From positions 336,602 to 400,601 of the forward strand of contig JAYPPH010000002.1 in the NCBI GenBank assembly GCA_038131365.1: a stretch of DNA of 64,000 nucleotides. The letters run 5' to 3'. Source of the DNA: Marisalimonas marina (lineage in GTDB: Bacteria; Pseudomonadota; Alphaproteobacteria; Puniceispirillales; Marisalimonadaceae). The translations under genes and the position numbers were made by a program. How positions within the stretch are numbered: position 1 is the first letter of the stretch; each line of letters begins with the position of its first letter. Under the pieces are notes generated by a model. The model saw nothing but the letters and a program-made list of their open reading frames with translations. It was not told the origin of the DNA and did no database searches. Positions 25,371 through 34,175 of the stretch are shown here, piece by piece.

Positions 25371-26057
25371 ATGATGAACAAATCTTTAATTACAAATTTA
25401 GTATCAATTTTTATTATTTTAATTGGATTTTTGTATCGTGATGATTTTTCTTTTATTTTTTTAGTTGGAGTGTTTGCTTTATCAGGAAGCGTAACTAATT
25501 GGCTAGCAATTCATATGTTATTTGAGAAGATCCCGTTTCTATATGGTTCTGGTGTGATTCTTGATAGATTTGAAGATATTAAATTAGGTATTAAAAACCT
25601 GATTCTTCAAGAATTATTTTCAATTGATCAAATAGAAAAATTTATTTTTGATAACAAGGAAAAAGCCTCAGGAGGTATCGTAGAAAAAATAGATTTTGAT
25701 AAAGTATTTGTTGGTCTTGTTGAATCAATAGAAAGTTCCCAGTTAGGTGGAATGCTTGCTATGATTGGAGGAAGAAAAGCTTTAGAACCCTTAAAAGAAC
25801 CATTTATTAAAAAACTTAAGGTTATTATCGAAGATTTTATAAAAGAGAATGCAGGAAATAATAATTCTACTGATGAGTTATTTCTAAAAATTGAAAATAT
25901 ATTGGATGCTAGGCTAGCTGATTTATCACCGAATGATATTAAAACTATTATTCAAAAAATGATAAGAGAGCATTTAGGTTGGTTAGTTGTTTGGGGTGGA
26001 TTTTTCGGTGGTCTCTTAGGTTTGATCTTTAGTCCTGTAGGTCTAAATTTAATTTAA
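25371..26057 (+). CDS. DUF445 family membrane protein
   Basis: This integral membrane protein has two N-terminal helices (residues about 5-24 and 29-50) and one C-terminal helix (about 205-225) around a helical, charged middle. The family signature is GSVTNWLAIHMLFEKIPFLYGSG followed by the DRFEDIKLGIKNLI motif. Members of this family are uncharacterised; the Bacillus homologue YheB is a membrane protein of unknown role. It is in tandem with the FAH gene (22 bases) and ends in a bidirectional terminator. Confidence 0.85.
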   Translation: MMNKSLITNLVSIFIILIGFLYRDDFSFIFLVGVFALSGSVTNWLAIHMLFEKIPFLYGSGVILDRFEDIKLGIKNLILQELFSIDQIEKFIFDNKEKASGGIVEKIDFDKVFVGLVESIESSQLGGMLAMIGGRKALEPLKEPFIKKLKVIIEDFIKENAGNNNSTDELFLKIENILDARLADLSPNDIKTIIQKMIREHLGWLVVWGGFFGGLLGLIFSPVGLNLI

Positions 26058-26086
26058 AAGGAAGAGTGTTTTAACACTCTTCCTTT
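26057..26086. terminator. Bidirectional intrinsic terminator
   Basis: A 14-base perfect inverted repeat (AAAGGAAGAGTGTT / AACACTCTTCCTTT) with a minimal loop lies between the convergent DUF445 and SDR genes. The stem ends in A and T runs on both strands, so it can terminate in both directions. Confidence 0.8.
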
Positions 26087-26092
26087 GCTTAA

Positions 26093-26797
26093 TTACGAAA
26101 TTAACCAACCACCATCAATATCAACTGTTGTACCAGTGATAAATTCATTTTCTATAGCGAAAATAATACCTTGTGCGACTTCATCAGGTGTACCAGCTCT
26201 AGGAATAAGATTATTTTTAGTAACGTTAGTATAATAATCTTCTCTATCTTTTCCTTGAAGTGGGCTCATAGGCGTATCTATGATACCAGGTGATACAATA
26301 TTAATTCTTTTAGGGGCAATTTCTGGAGCTATACCTCGAGCAAATGCTTCTACAGCTCCTCCAACTGAAGATATTGCAATTTGACCAGGTCTACATTTTC
26401 TTGCTGGTGAACCGCTCACCAAAACAATATTACCATTGTCTTTTAAATATTTTGTTCCATATCTTACAACATTTGTGTAGCCCCATAATTTATCGAAAGA
26501 TGCTTTATAACCATCTAAATCCATACTAAGAAATGGGCCAACTGCTCTAGCGCCACCAGTTGCTGAATTTACCAAGATGTCGAACTCACCTTGCTCTTCA
26601 AAGAACTTTTCAATAGCTTCTCTATCAAGAACATTGAGTTTTTTTGTGGTAACATTTTTAGGTAGTTCTTTTAATTTTTCTGGATTACGACTAACTGCAA
26701 CTATGTTTGCTCCTTTGTCAGATAGCATTTGAGTTGCGGAAAGACCAATTCCTGATGTTCCACCAAATACTATAGCTTTTTTGCCATTTATATTCAT
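26093..26797 (-). CDS. SDR-family protein lacking the catalytic Tyr/Lys
   Basis: This is a Rossmann-fold short-chain dehydrogenase relative with the cofactor motif GGTSGIGLSA at residues 12-21. The active-site region, normally YxxSK, reads AISSVGGAVEAF around residues 140-150, so both the catalytic tyrosine and lysine are missing. Downstream, APKRINIVSPGIIDTPMSP is well kept. This resembles a known set of atypical SDRs with a non-tyrosine site, which may bind NAD(P) without ordinary dehydrogenase chemistry. The reading frame is otherwise healthy, so this is not decay. Confidence 0.85.
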   Translation of the reverse strand: MNINGKKAIVFGGTSGIGLSATQMLSDKGANIVAVSRNPEKLKELPKNVTTKKLNVLDREAIEKFFEEQGEFDILVNSATGGARAVGPFLSMDLDGYKASFDKLWGYTNVVRYGTKYLKDNGNIVLVSGSPARKCRPGQIAISSVGGAVEAFARGIAPEIAPKRINIVSPGIIDTPMSPLQGKDREDYYTNVTKNNLIPRAGTPDEVAQGIIFAIENEFITGTTVDIDGGWLIS

Positions 26798-26898
26798 GTT
26801 TATTTTATCCTTTTATATCTAAATATAATTAATTACTTACTTATATCATTTTGCATATATAATTGTTTAAAACTTTGCAACATTTTGTGGGTATTTAA

Positions 26899-27591
26899 AT
26901 GACTGATGAACTTTTTAGAAATAATTCTTATTTAAAAGAACATGAAGTAACAATAACCGAAGTAACTTCTGACGGATTAGTTTTTGATAAAACAATTTTT
27001 TATCCTGAGGGAGGAGGGCAGCCAGGAGATGAGGGATTTATAACAAGTGGCGAGAATAAAATAAGAGTTTTGGGTACTAAATATATTAATCAGAAATTAG
27101 TTCATTTAGTTGAAGAAACACAAGATTTCAAAAAAAAGGAAAAAGTAAAATTAGAATTAGATTGGTCTAGACGTTATAGTCATATGCAGGTTCATACTTG
27201 TCTTCATTTGCTCTGTTCTATAATTCCTTATCCTGTAACAGGAGGTTCAATTGGAGATGGAAGAGGACGCTTAGACTTTGATTTAGAAATTAAGCCCAAT
27301 AAAGAAGATGTTTTGAATAGTTTAAATAAACTAATCAGTGACGATCATACTGTTTCTATATCAAGTATTACAGACGATGAATTGGACCAAAATCCTGATT
27401 TAGTTAGGACTATGTCAGTTAAACCTCCTCGTGGCTCAGGCACAATAAGAATGATAAAAATTGGTGAAAATATAGATTTTCAACCCTGTGGTGGAACTCA
27501 CGTTAAAAAAACTTCGGAAATTAACTTGGTCCAGTCAGTTAAAATAGAAAATAAAGGCAAAATGAACAAAAGAATAATAGTTAATTTTTAG
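26899..27591 (+). CDS. Alanyl-tRNA editing protein (AlaX type)
   Basis: This is a free-standing trans-editing protein that hydrolyses Ser- or Gly-charged tRNA-Ala. It has the zinc motifs of the AlaRS editing domain: HTCLH at residues 99-103 (HxxxH) and CGGTH at 197-201. The N-terminal part contains FYPEGGGQPGDEGF, a beta-barrel signature shared with the AlaRS C-terminal region, pointing to the medium-length AlaX-M group. The length of 230 residues agrees. It stands alone between divergent and convergent minus-strand genes. Confidence 0.92.
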   Translation: MTDELFRNNSYLKEHEVTITEVTSDGLVFDKTIFYPEGGGQPGDEGFITSGENKIRVLGTKYINQKLVHLVEETQDFKKKEKVKLELDWSRRYSHMQVHTCLHLLCSIIPYPVTGGSIGDGRGRLDFDLEIKPNKEDVLNSLNKLISDDHTVSISSITDDELDQNPDLVRTMSVKPPRGSGTIRMIKIGENIDFQPCGGTHVKKTSEINLVQSVKIENKGKMNKRIIVNF

Positions 27592-27597
27592 AAATAA

Positions 27598-28422
27598 TTA
27601 TTTTTCACAGACTATTTCAAATGGCAGTGTTCGATTTTCCTTTATTGAACGCATTGAGTTAATAGATCTTTCATGCATGGAAGAGCCTCCAATTACATGT
27701 ATCCCTAAAGTTGGTTTTTCAGATTTTGGTTGTTTTTGAATGAGTTTTTCATAGCCTTCAATATACTTATCACCTGTTTCGATAAGCTTAATATTTATAA
27801 ATCCTATTTCTTTTAAAATAGTAACTGTTTCTTTAGGTGGTAATAAGAAGCTCATATCTTGTTTGTCAGCCCACGGTAATGGAAAAATAGGATTACCTGT
27901 TGGTCCTAATCCATGTTCAGTAAAAGCAAAAAAACTTCCTTTTTTTAATACTCTATAAGCTTCAGAGAAAAACTTTATTCTGTCTGATATATTCATAGTT
28001 ACATGTTGTGAGTAAGCTCCATCAAAAATTTCATTTTTAAATTCTAACTTTTCACCGTTCCCAACATTAAGTTCAACCATGTTTGACATTGATGTCAGTT
28101 TATTAAATTCATTACCTATTTCAATAAAGCTTGGTGTTATATCTATTCCTGTTATATGACACTTAAACTTTTTGGCATAATACCTAGCTGGTCCACCTAA
28201 ACCACAACCAATATCTAAAATGCTTTGATTTTCTCTAAGTGGCATTCTTTTGCCGAGATCTACTGTAGCTCCAATCCCACGTGCGTGGTATTGGTCGATT
28301 GGGAATAAATCTTCTATTTCCAGTTTTTTTTGATTCAAACCAGATAAAGACATTGCTTGGTGAATTCTGGAATGAAGATCACCTCTCGTCCAAAAATTTT
28401 CTATCTCGGTTATGCTGACCAT
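27598..28422 (-). CDS. SAM-dependent class I methyltransferase
   Basis: This is a small-molecule methyltransferase. Motif I is ILDIGCGLGGPARYYA at about residues 65-80, the acidic loop is ITGIDITPSFIEIG, and motif III lies near RVLKKGSFFAFTEHGLG. This arrangement resembles methyltransferases acting on amines, sterols or quinones; the acceptor cannot be decided. It begins 19 bases after the GMC oxidoreductase gene on the minus strand, so the two may form one transcript. Confidence 0.85.
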   Translation of the reverse strand: MVSITEIENFWTRGDLHSRIHQAMSLSGLNQKKLEIEDLFPIDQYHARGIGATVDLGKRMPLRENQSILDIGCGLGGPARYYAKKFKCHITGIDITPSFIEIGNEFNKLTSMSNMVELNVGNGEKLEFKNEIFDGAYSQHVTMNISDRIKFFSEAYRVLKKGSFFAFTEHGLGPTGNPIFPLPWADKQDMSFLLPPKETVTILKEIGFINIKLIETGDKYIEGYEKLIQKQPKSEKPTLGIHVIGGSSMHERSINSMRSIKENRTLPFEIVCEK

Positions 28423-28441
28423 TAAATTTATTATTTATATT

Positions 28442-30037
28442 CTAACCATTGAGAATAAAATCAGCACATCGTTCGCCAATCATCATGCAAACAGCGTTTG
28501 TGTTTCCTGAAACTAACGTTGGCATTATAGAAGCATCTGCAATACGGAGCCCTTTTATTCCATGAACTTTTAGATTTTTGTCAACCACAGCCTCTTGGTC
28601 AAATCCCATTTTGCAAGTTCCTGATGGATGATAAACAGTTTCTGCCTTTTCTTTGATGAAATTTAAAATATCTTCATCGGTATCAAAACTTTTACCAGGC
28701 TGTATTTCCTCTCCGCAGAATTCTTGCATTGTCTCCGAATTCATAAGTTTTCTTATCAACTTTACACCAGAAACAAGTGTTTCTCTATCAAGTGAGTTAG
28801 ATAAAAAATTAAATTTAATAGCCGGAGGTTCCTCTGGATTTTTGGATTTAATGTGAATGCTACCTCTACTTTCTGGTAAGTTTTGATTCACAGTGCATGT
28901 TATGCCTGGCTCTACTCCTAACTTTCTTTTACCGTTTTCTAAAACCACTTTGTAAGGTATGAAATGTACTTGAATGTCAGGAGCAGCTAATTCTTTTCTT
29001 GTTTTAAAGAAACCCACTACTGGAGCTGATGGAAGAGTTAAAAAACCATCTCTTTTAAATACATAATTAGCAACCTGTTTTAAAAGATTAATACCTCTTG
29101 CCTTATCATTATAGGCAATTCCAGGTTTTGTAATTTTATAAACAATTCTAGGGGCAATATGATCTCTTAAATTTTCACCAACTCCTTTTAATTCGTGGAT
29201 AAGTTCTATACCTTTATCTTCTAAAACTTCACGTTTACCAATTCCTGATAACTCTAAAATTTGAGGAGAGTTAATAGCTCCACCACATAAAATTACTTCT
29301 TTTGAACAGCCAAACTTTTTTATTTTACCTTTATTTTTTACTTCAACGCCTAAACATTTTTTGCCATCTAAAATTAATTTTTGAACTAAAGAATTTGTAA
29401 TAATAGAAAGATTTTTTCTGGATTTTATAGGTCTCAAATAAGCAACCTCAGCACTCATTCTCTCACCTTTGAATATGGTCGTTTGAGTATATGCAATACC
29501 CTCTTGTTCATCTCCGTTATAATCTTTGTTTACTGGAATATTATTTTCTTTGGCTGCTTTGAATAAGCCATCATAAATAGGATTTCTATCACTTACTTCA
29601 GAAATTTTTAGTGGGCCATCATTACCTCTTATTTCAGTCATTTCACCTTGATAGTTTTCCATTTTTTTAAAAAAAGGTGCAACGTCGTCGTATGACCAAC
29701 CTGTGTTACCCATCTGCGCCCATGTATCGTAGTCTAGTTTATTACCTCTTACATAAACAAGACCGTTGATTGAACTTGAGCCACCAAGTAGTTTTCCTCT
29801 AGGTATAGGTATTTCTCTATTCGCAGTTGACTCCTCTGGTTCAGACCTGTAACGCCAATTTGCCAGTGGATTGTCAATTAATAAAGCAAAGCTTGCAGGC
29901 AATCGTGATACAGGATGAGAAGCTCTTCCGGCTTCAATTAGTAAAACTTTATTTTCTGGATTGGCCGATAAACGATTAGCAACGGCGCATCCAGCAGAGC
30001 CAGCACCAACAACAATAAAGTCAAAATTATTATCCAT
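28442..30037 (-). CDS. GMC family FAD oxidoreductase (choline-dehydrogenase-like)
   Basis: This is a flavoprotein of the glucose-methanol-choline family, oxidising an alcohol. The FAD-binding motif FIVVGAGSAGCAVANRLS opens the protein. The two GMC signatures are visible as GKLLGGSSSINGLVYVRG and GGAINSPQILELSGIG. The C-terminal active-site His is in AETVYHPSGTCKMG and the second in VSGNTNAVCMM. I place the start at 30037 (MDNNFDFIVV), because AAAGGATC just upstream is its ribosome binding site; an ATG five codons earlier would use up that site. Choline is possible given the sarcosine genes, but many members act on other alcohols. Confidence 0.9.
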   Translation of the reverse strand: MDNNFDFIVVGAGSAGCAVANRLSANPENKVLLIEAGRASHPVSRLPASFALLIDNPLANWRYRSEPEESTANREIPIPRGKLLGGSSSINGLVYVRGNKLDYDTWAQMGNTGWSYDDVAPFFKKMENYQGEMTEIRGNDGPLKISEVSDRNPIYDGLFKAAKENNIPVNKDYNGDEQEGIAYTQTTIFKGERMSAEVAYLRPIKSRKNLSIITNSLVQKLILDGKKCLGVEVKNKGKIKKFGCSKEVILCGGAINSPQILELSGIGKREVLEDKGIELIHELKGVGENLRDHIAPRIVYKITKPGIAYNDKARGINLLKQVANYVFKRDGFLTLPSAPVVGFFKTRKELAAPDIQVHFIPYKVVLENGKRKLGVEPGITCTVNQNLPESRGSIHIKSKNPEEPPAIKFNFLSNSLDRETLVSGVKLIRKLMNSETMQEFCGEEIQPGKSFDTDEDILNFIKEKAETVYHPSGTCKMGFDQEAVVDKNLKVHGIKGLRIADASIMPTLVSGNTNAVCMMIGERCADFILNG

Positions 30038-30124
30038 TTTAGATCCTTTCAAGGGGACATCATAACTATTTGTATACCCATATCAATTATTAAATTTTAT
30101 ATATTTTTTAATAATAATTTCCAT

Positions 30125-30790
30125 TTGATTGATAAAAAATTTAAACAATGGTACGCATCTAAAAATTATAGAGGAAAATATGTTTTGTTAGAGTGGCTCC
30201 TAGATGTTTCACAAATTATAATCGCTGATATTGTTTTATCAGGAGATAACGCGCTCATTATTGGAATGGCCGCTTCGGCTGTTCCAGAAGAGCATAGAAA
30301 AAAAGTTATTTTTATCGGATTAATGGCAGCTGCAGTATTAAGGATTTTATTTGCTCTTGTTGCCTCTTACTTAATTAGTATACCAGGATTACTTCTTTTA
30401 GGTGGTTTATTACTTTTCTGGGTTTGTTGGAAATTTTATCAAGACATCAAAGAATTTTCTTCAAGTAAAGAAGATGGAACAAAACTTAAAAATAATGTTT
30501 CTGGAAAAGGTTTGAAGGCAGCCTTAACAACAATAATAATTGCAGATGTATCAATGTCCCTTGACAATGTTATAGCAATAACAGCTATAGCAAGGGAAGA
30601 TAAGACTTTGTTGATACTAGGAATTGCATTCGCCATTTTGCTAATGGCATTTTTTGCAACAGCAATTGTAAAGCTACTTACTAAATTTAAGTGGTTGTCT
30701 TATTTAGGTTTAGCTTTTCTAATTTACCTATCATCAAAAATGACATTTGATGGTTGGTTACAACTTTATCCTTACCTGAACAATTTATGA
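30125..30790 (+). CDS. TerC/YjbE family integral membrane protein
   Basis: This multi-pass membrane protein of the TerC family is implicated in metal (Mn/Ca) handling in other bacteria. Two repeated halves carry the conserved acidic motifs: VLSGDNALIIGMAA in the first and SMSLDNVIAITA in the second, each in a membrane helix. About seven helices are predicted by eye. There is no ATG near the start. TTG at 30125 is the longest choice, and TTG at 30185, ten bases after GAGGA, is equally plausible. The 3' end overlaps the convergent TRAP permease by six bases. Confidence 0.87.
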   Translation: MIDKKFKQWYASKNYRGKYVLLEWLLDVSQIIIADIVLSGDNALIIGMAASAVPEEHRKKVIFIGLMAAAVLRILFALVASYLISIPGLLLLGGLLLFWVCWKFYQDIKEFSSSKEDGTKLKNNVSGKGLKAALTTIIIADVSMSLDNVIAITAIAREDKTLLILGIAFAILLMAFFATAIVKLLTKFKWLSYLGLAFLIYLSSKMTFDGWLQLYPYLNNL

Positions 30791-32842
30791 GCCCAACCAT
30801 TTTGGAAACCACAGAGCAATATCAGGTATAAACATCACAAGAAGCATTCCTGTAATTTGCAGGGCAATAAAAGGTAAGACTGCCATAAAAATTTCCTGTA
30901 ATGAAATATCTGCAGGAGCAACTGATTTCAGCCAAAAACAAGCAGGGCCAAAAGGTGGTGATAAGAAATATATTTGTATGTTCATAACAAACAGAACACC
31001 AAACCATACTGCTGCCCACTCTGGCTCTAAGCCTAACTCAGGAGCCATTCCAACGACAACTGGTGCAAAAACAGGAACAGTAATAAAGGCAATTGCAATC
31101 CATTCCATAAATGTACCTAAAATAACCAGAATACCCATCATGACAAAGACTATTCCAATTGCTGGAAGACCTAACCCTGAGAATAGTGATCTCATAAAAT
31201 CTGCGCCACCTATTAGGTTATAAATGCCAACAAAGGCAACTGCTCCTAAAATTAGCCAGATAATTGTTCCAACTGTTGACATTGTTCCAGCAAGAGCTAC
31301 CTGAAGTAAATTCCAGCTATAAGCGTTTCTAAACCAAGCAACAAATATTGCCCCTAATACACCAACAGCAGCAGCTTCTGTCACTGAAGCTATGCCTCCG
31401 TAAATAGATCCCATAACACAAAAAATCAGGAAAATACTTAGGAAAACAGCATATAATTTGTCTTTAGACATTTTCATGTCTTTCTGACGAGCTTTTGCAA
31501 CTTCCTCTGCAGTTGGTGCCATGCTTGGATTTAGATTACATCTGACCAAAACATATATTGCGTAAAGAAATGCTAGCATTAGTCCTGGCACTGCACCGGC
31601 CATAAATAAATCACCAATTCCAACTTGGGCAGATAAACCATAAATGATCATGATAATACTAGGTGGTATTAATGTCGCTAGTGCACCAGATGCACATATT
31701 AGCCCAATAGACATCTTTCTATCGTAACCCAATCTTAATAATTGCGGTAAGGCTACAAGTCCTAACATAACAATCTCACCGCCCATAACACCAGACATAG
31801 CTGCTAAAACAACCGCGACCGCAATGGTTTGGATAGCTACACCACCTCGAAGTTTTCCAGCAAAGATCGACATAGCATCAAACAAATCTTCAGCAACGCC
31901 AGATCTTTCTAAAATAGAGGCCATCAAAACAAATAGAGGAACAGCAATTAAAGGATATTTTTCAAGTAAGCCAAAAGCGTTTGTGGAGACAAGATATAAA
32001 CCACCATATCCAAAATAACAGAGCGCGCTTAACACTGATACGAATAATGTTACAACTCCTAATGGCATTCCTGTCATCATTAAAATAAGCATTAAACCAA
32101 CAATAATAAAGCTGACTACCGCTATATTCATGTCTTGCATATTCAAATAATCTTGTGGATTTATTTGGGCTCCAACTGATGCATATATTGAATTAATGTA
32201 ACCAAATATGCTGTCTTCACCTGATAAATGTACAACAATAACAGATATAACTCTTAAGACTATTAAGCCACAAATAAACAAAACAATTTGCTTGCCAATC
32301 TTTGAAGAAAAGTGTCGATAGAGATTAATCATTAATTGTATAATGTAAGTCATTGCTCCTAGAGTAAGCATAGATTTTAAAATCAAAGGTTGAGGCGAAT
32401 TCCACGCACTACCTGCTTTTTCAACCATGGCAATAGAATCCAGAGCCCTTATTACAGAGTCATCTATCAATAACCATAGGGCTAATATACCTACAACATA
32501 CGCAATGAAATCAAGCCACCATTTTCCTTTATCGGAAGCCATTATGTAGAAAACTGTAATTCCTATATGTCTCTTGTGAAGGGTCACATAAGCTGCAGAC
32601 AGCATCCATGCTGTTGCTGCAAGTGTCATAACAATTTCAAAGACCCATTGAGTGGGAGCGTTGAAAACATACCTAGAAATAACTTCAAATCCGGTAACGG
32701 CAGCGCAAACAAGATATAGTTGAGCAACTGCTAGTCCTGAAAATTTACTGAAATGATCATAAAAAGCAAACTTGTCATTACCTGCTTTGAACTCTTCCAT
32801 ATTATCAAGATCATTGTCTTGTTTTTGGACCACTTCTGACAT
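30785..32842 (-). CDS. TRAP transporter fused DctQM permease
   Basis: This is a single polypeptide joining both TRAP membrane subunits. Residues about 30-190 form the DctQ-like four-helix part (VISRYVFNAPTQWVFEIVM). After a linker with two more helices, the DctM-like part starts near residue 245 (GMPLGVVTLFVSVLSAL ... VLAAMSGVMGGEIVMLGLVALP ... ALATLIPPSIIMIIYGL). I place the start at 32842 (MSEVVQKQDND); an ATG six codons earlier is also open. It is transcribed away from the DctP gene that presumably serves it, with a 40-residue membrane protein gene between them. Substrate unknown. Confidence 0.9.
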   Translation of the reverse strand: MSEVVQKQDNDLDNMEEFKAGNDKFAFYDHFSKFSGLAVAQLYLVCAAVTGFEVISRYVFNAPTQWVFEIVMTLAATAWMLSAAYVTLHKRHIGITVFYIMASDKGKWWLDFIAYVVGILALWLLIDDSVIRALDSIAMVEKAGSAWNSPQPLILKSMLTLGAMTYIIQLMINLYRHFSSKIGKQIVLFICGLIVLRVISVIVVHLSGEDSIFGYINSIYASVGAQINPQDYLNMQDMNIAVVSFIIVGLMLILMMTGMPLGVVTLFVSVLSALCYFGYGGLYLVSTNAFGLLEKYPLIAVPLFVLMASILERSGVAEDLFDAMSIFAGKLRGGVAIQTIAVAVVLAAMSGVMGGEIVMLGLVALPQLLRLGYDRKMSIGLICASGALATLIPPSIIMIIYGLSAQVGIGDLFMAGAVPGLMLAFLYAIYVLVRCNLNPSMAPTAEEVAKARQKDMKMSKDKLYAVFLSIFLIFCVMGSIYGGIASVTEAAAVGVLGAIFVAWFRNAYSWNLLQVALAGTMSTVGTIIWLILGAVAFVGIYNLIGGADFMRSLFSGLGLPAIGIVFVMMGILVILGTFMEWIAIAFITVPVFAPVVVGMAPELGLEPEWAAVWFGVLFVMNIQIYFLSPPFGPACFWLKSVAPADISLQEIFMAVLPFIALQITGMLLVMFIPDIALWFPKWLGS

Positions 32843-32926
32843 ATGTGTTTCCCCCACCAATTGTAAAAGTAATTTTTAGGCTTGCAATTGCCAGAAAATT
32901 AATAGTTAATAATTTTATTAGAGACA

Positions 32927-32932
32927 TATACT
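32927..32932 (+). promoter_or_regulatory. Possible -10 box for the small protein-dctP transcript
   Basis: TATACT lies 31 bases before the 40-residue membrane protein gene in the 120-base divergent spacer. No convincing -35 box is seen at the right distance, so this is a weak call. Confidence 0.25.
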
Positions 32933-32962
32933 ATACGTATGTCAAGAACCAAGGAGGGGAAT

Positions 32963-33085
32963 ATGGCAAAACCGGTTAGAAGTGATCATGTAGATGCTTA
33001 CGGGCCCTGGGCTTGGGTCGCAGGAATGGCCTTGGCTGCTTTTATTACATGGTTGATGTTTTATATAGCAGACGGGTTTAGTTAA
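32963..33085 (+). CDS. 40-residue single-pass membrane protein in TRAP locus
   Basis: This short gene starts at ATG 32963, four to eight bases after a very strong Shine-Dalgarno AAGGAGGGGA, and ends with TAA at 33083-33085. The peptide begins MAKPVRSDHVDAYGPW and ends FYIADGFS. Residues about 14-36 (PWAWVAGMALAAFITWLMFY) are a clean tryptophan-rich membrane helix with a short polar N-terminal arm. It is 27 bases before the dctP gene on the same strand and divergent from the fused DctQM permease, so it looks like an accessory part of this TRAP transporter. I do not know a named family for it. Confidence 0.75.
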   Translation: MAKPVRSDHVDAYGPWAWVAGMALAAFITWLMFYIADGFS

Positions 33086-33112
33086 TTTTCACAGCAATAG
33101 AGGAGGAATTAA

Positions 33113-34129
33113 GTGAAAAAATATTTACTAAGCGCTTTAGTGGTTGCTGGTTTAACCTTTACAGGTGCAGCAAGTGCTAAAAAATTAAAATTTCAAATGA
33201 GCTCTAAAGCAGGAGACTGGGCTCATACTTATATGGCAAAACACGCTCCAGTCTTGTCAGACTTAACTAATGGAGAACTTCAAATTGAAGGTTTGCCTAC
33301 AAAATCAGTTGTTCCTCATAGAGAGACAATAGATGCTGTAGCAAATGGCATCCTAGATGGTGATTTTAATGCCATTGCTTACTTTGCAGGAAGAGACCCA
33401 GCATTCGCAATTATGGGGGATTTAATTGCAGGTTATGATACACCAAAACAGTATCAAGAATACTGTATGCATGGTGGTGGTAAAGAAATGTTACAAAAAA
33501 TTTATGACAAGATTTTACCAGGTAAAATTCATGTATTAGGTTGTGGTCCTTATGGTAAAGAGGCTCTAGTTTCAAAAGTGCCAATTAATGGCGTTGCTGA
33601 TCTAAAAGGGGTAAAAATCAGATCACCAGAAGGTCTTGCTGCAGATGTTTTTAGAAGAGCAGGCGCTTCTCCGTCTTCACTTCCTTTTTCAGAAGTTTAT
33701 ACATCATTAGAAAAAGGTATTGTTGACGCAGCTGATGCTTCTGTTTACATCAACAACCATGCTAGTGGTTTTCATAAGATAGCTAAGTACCCACTTTATC
33801 CAGGTATTCATTCCATGGCTAATCTTCAGACCATTATTAACAAAAAAGTTTTCAATAAGTTAAGCAAGCAAAATCAAACTGCTTTAACAGTTTGGACTTA
33901 TTGGACATGGACAGCAAAGCTTAGAGATGCTGGTCTTGAGGGTCGTGCACAAGTTGCAAAGGATAAAGCAGCAGGAGACTTAACAATTATTGATTGGCCT
34001 GTTACTGAAAGAGCTAAATTTAGAAAAATTGCAGTTGATGCTTGGAATTCAGCTGCTTCAAAAAGCCCACTTGCTAAAGAGGCTTTAGAATCTAACTTAG
34101 CTTACATGAAAAAGATTGGTTTATTATAA
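33113..34129 (+). CDS. dctP: TRAP transporter substrate-binding protein DctP
   Basis: This is the periplasmic receptor expected to work with the fused DctQM permease. The start is GTG at 33113 with AGGAGG at the proper distance. A signal peptide covers residues 1-22 (MKKYLLSALVVAGLTFTGAAS). The family segment VADLKGVKIRSPEGLAADVFR holds the carboxylate-binding arginine, followed by VYTSLEKGIVDAADAS. The C-terminal part is typical. A terminator follows at once, so it ends a two-gene transcript with the small membrane protein. Confidence 0.92.
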   Translation: MKKYLLSALVVAGLTFTGAASAKKLKFQMSSKAGDWAHTYMAKHAPVLSDLTNGELQIEGLPTKSVVPHRETIDAVANGILDGDFNAIAYFAGRDPAFAIMGDLIAGYDTPKQYQEYCMHGGGKEMLQKIYDKILPGKIHVLGCGPYGKEALVSKVPINGVADLKGVKIRSPEGLAADVFRRAGASPSSLPFSEVYTSLEKGIVDAADASVYINNHASGFHKIAKYPLYPGIHSMANLQTIINKKVFNKLSKQNQTALTVWTYWTWTAKLRDAGLEGRAQVAKDKAAGDLTIIDWPVTERAKFRKIAVDAWNSAASKSPLAKEALESNLAYMKKIGLL

Positions 34130-34143
34130 TATTCCAAATTAAC

Positions 34144-34175
34144 AAAAGGCTTGCTGATTTATCAGCAAGCCTTTT
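34144..34175 (+). terminator. Intrinsic terminator after dctP
   Basis: A 14-base stem (AAAAGGCTTGCTGA, loop TTTA, TCAGCAAGCCTTTT) is followed by a T-rich tract on the plus strand. It overlaps the last codons of the convergent amidase gene, whose C terminus (KIKKAC) is encoded in the right arm. Confidence 0.85.
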
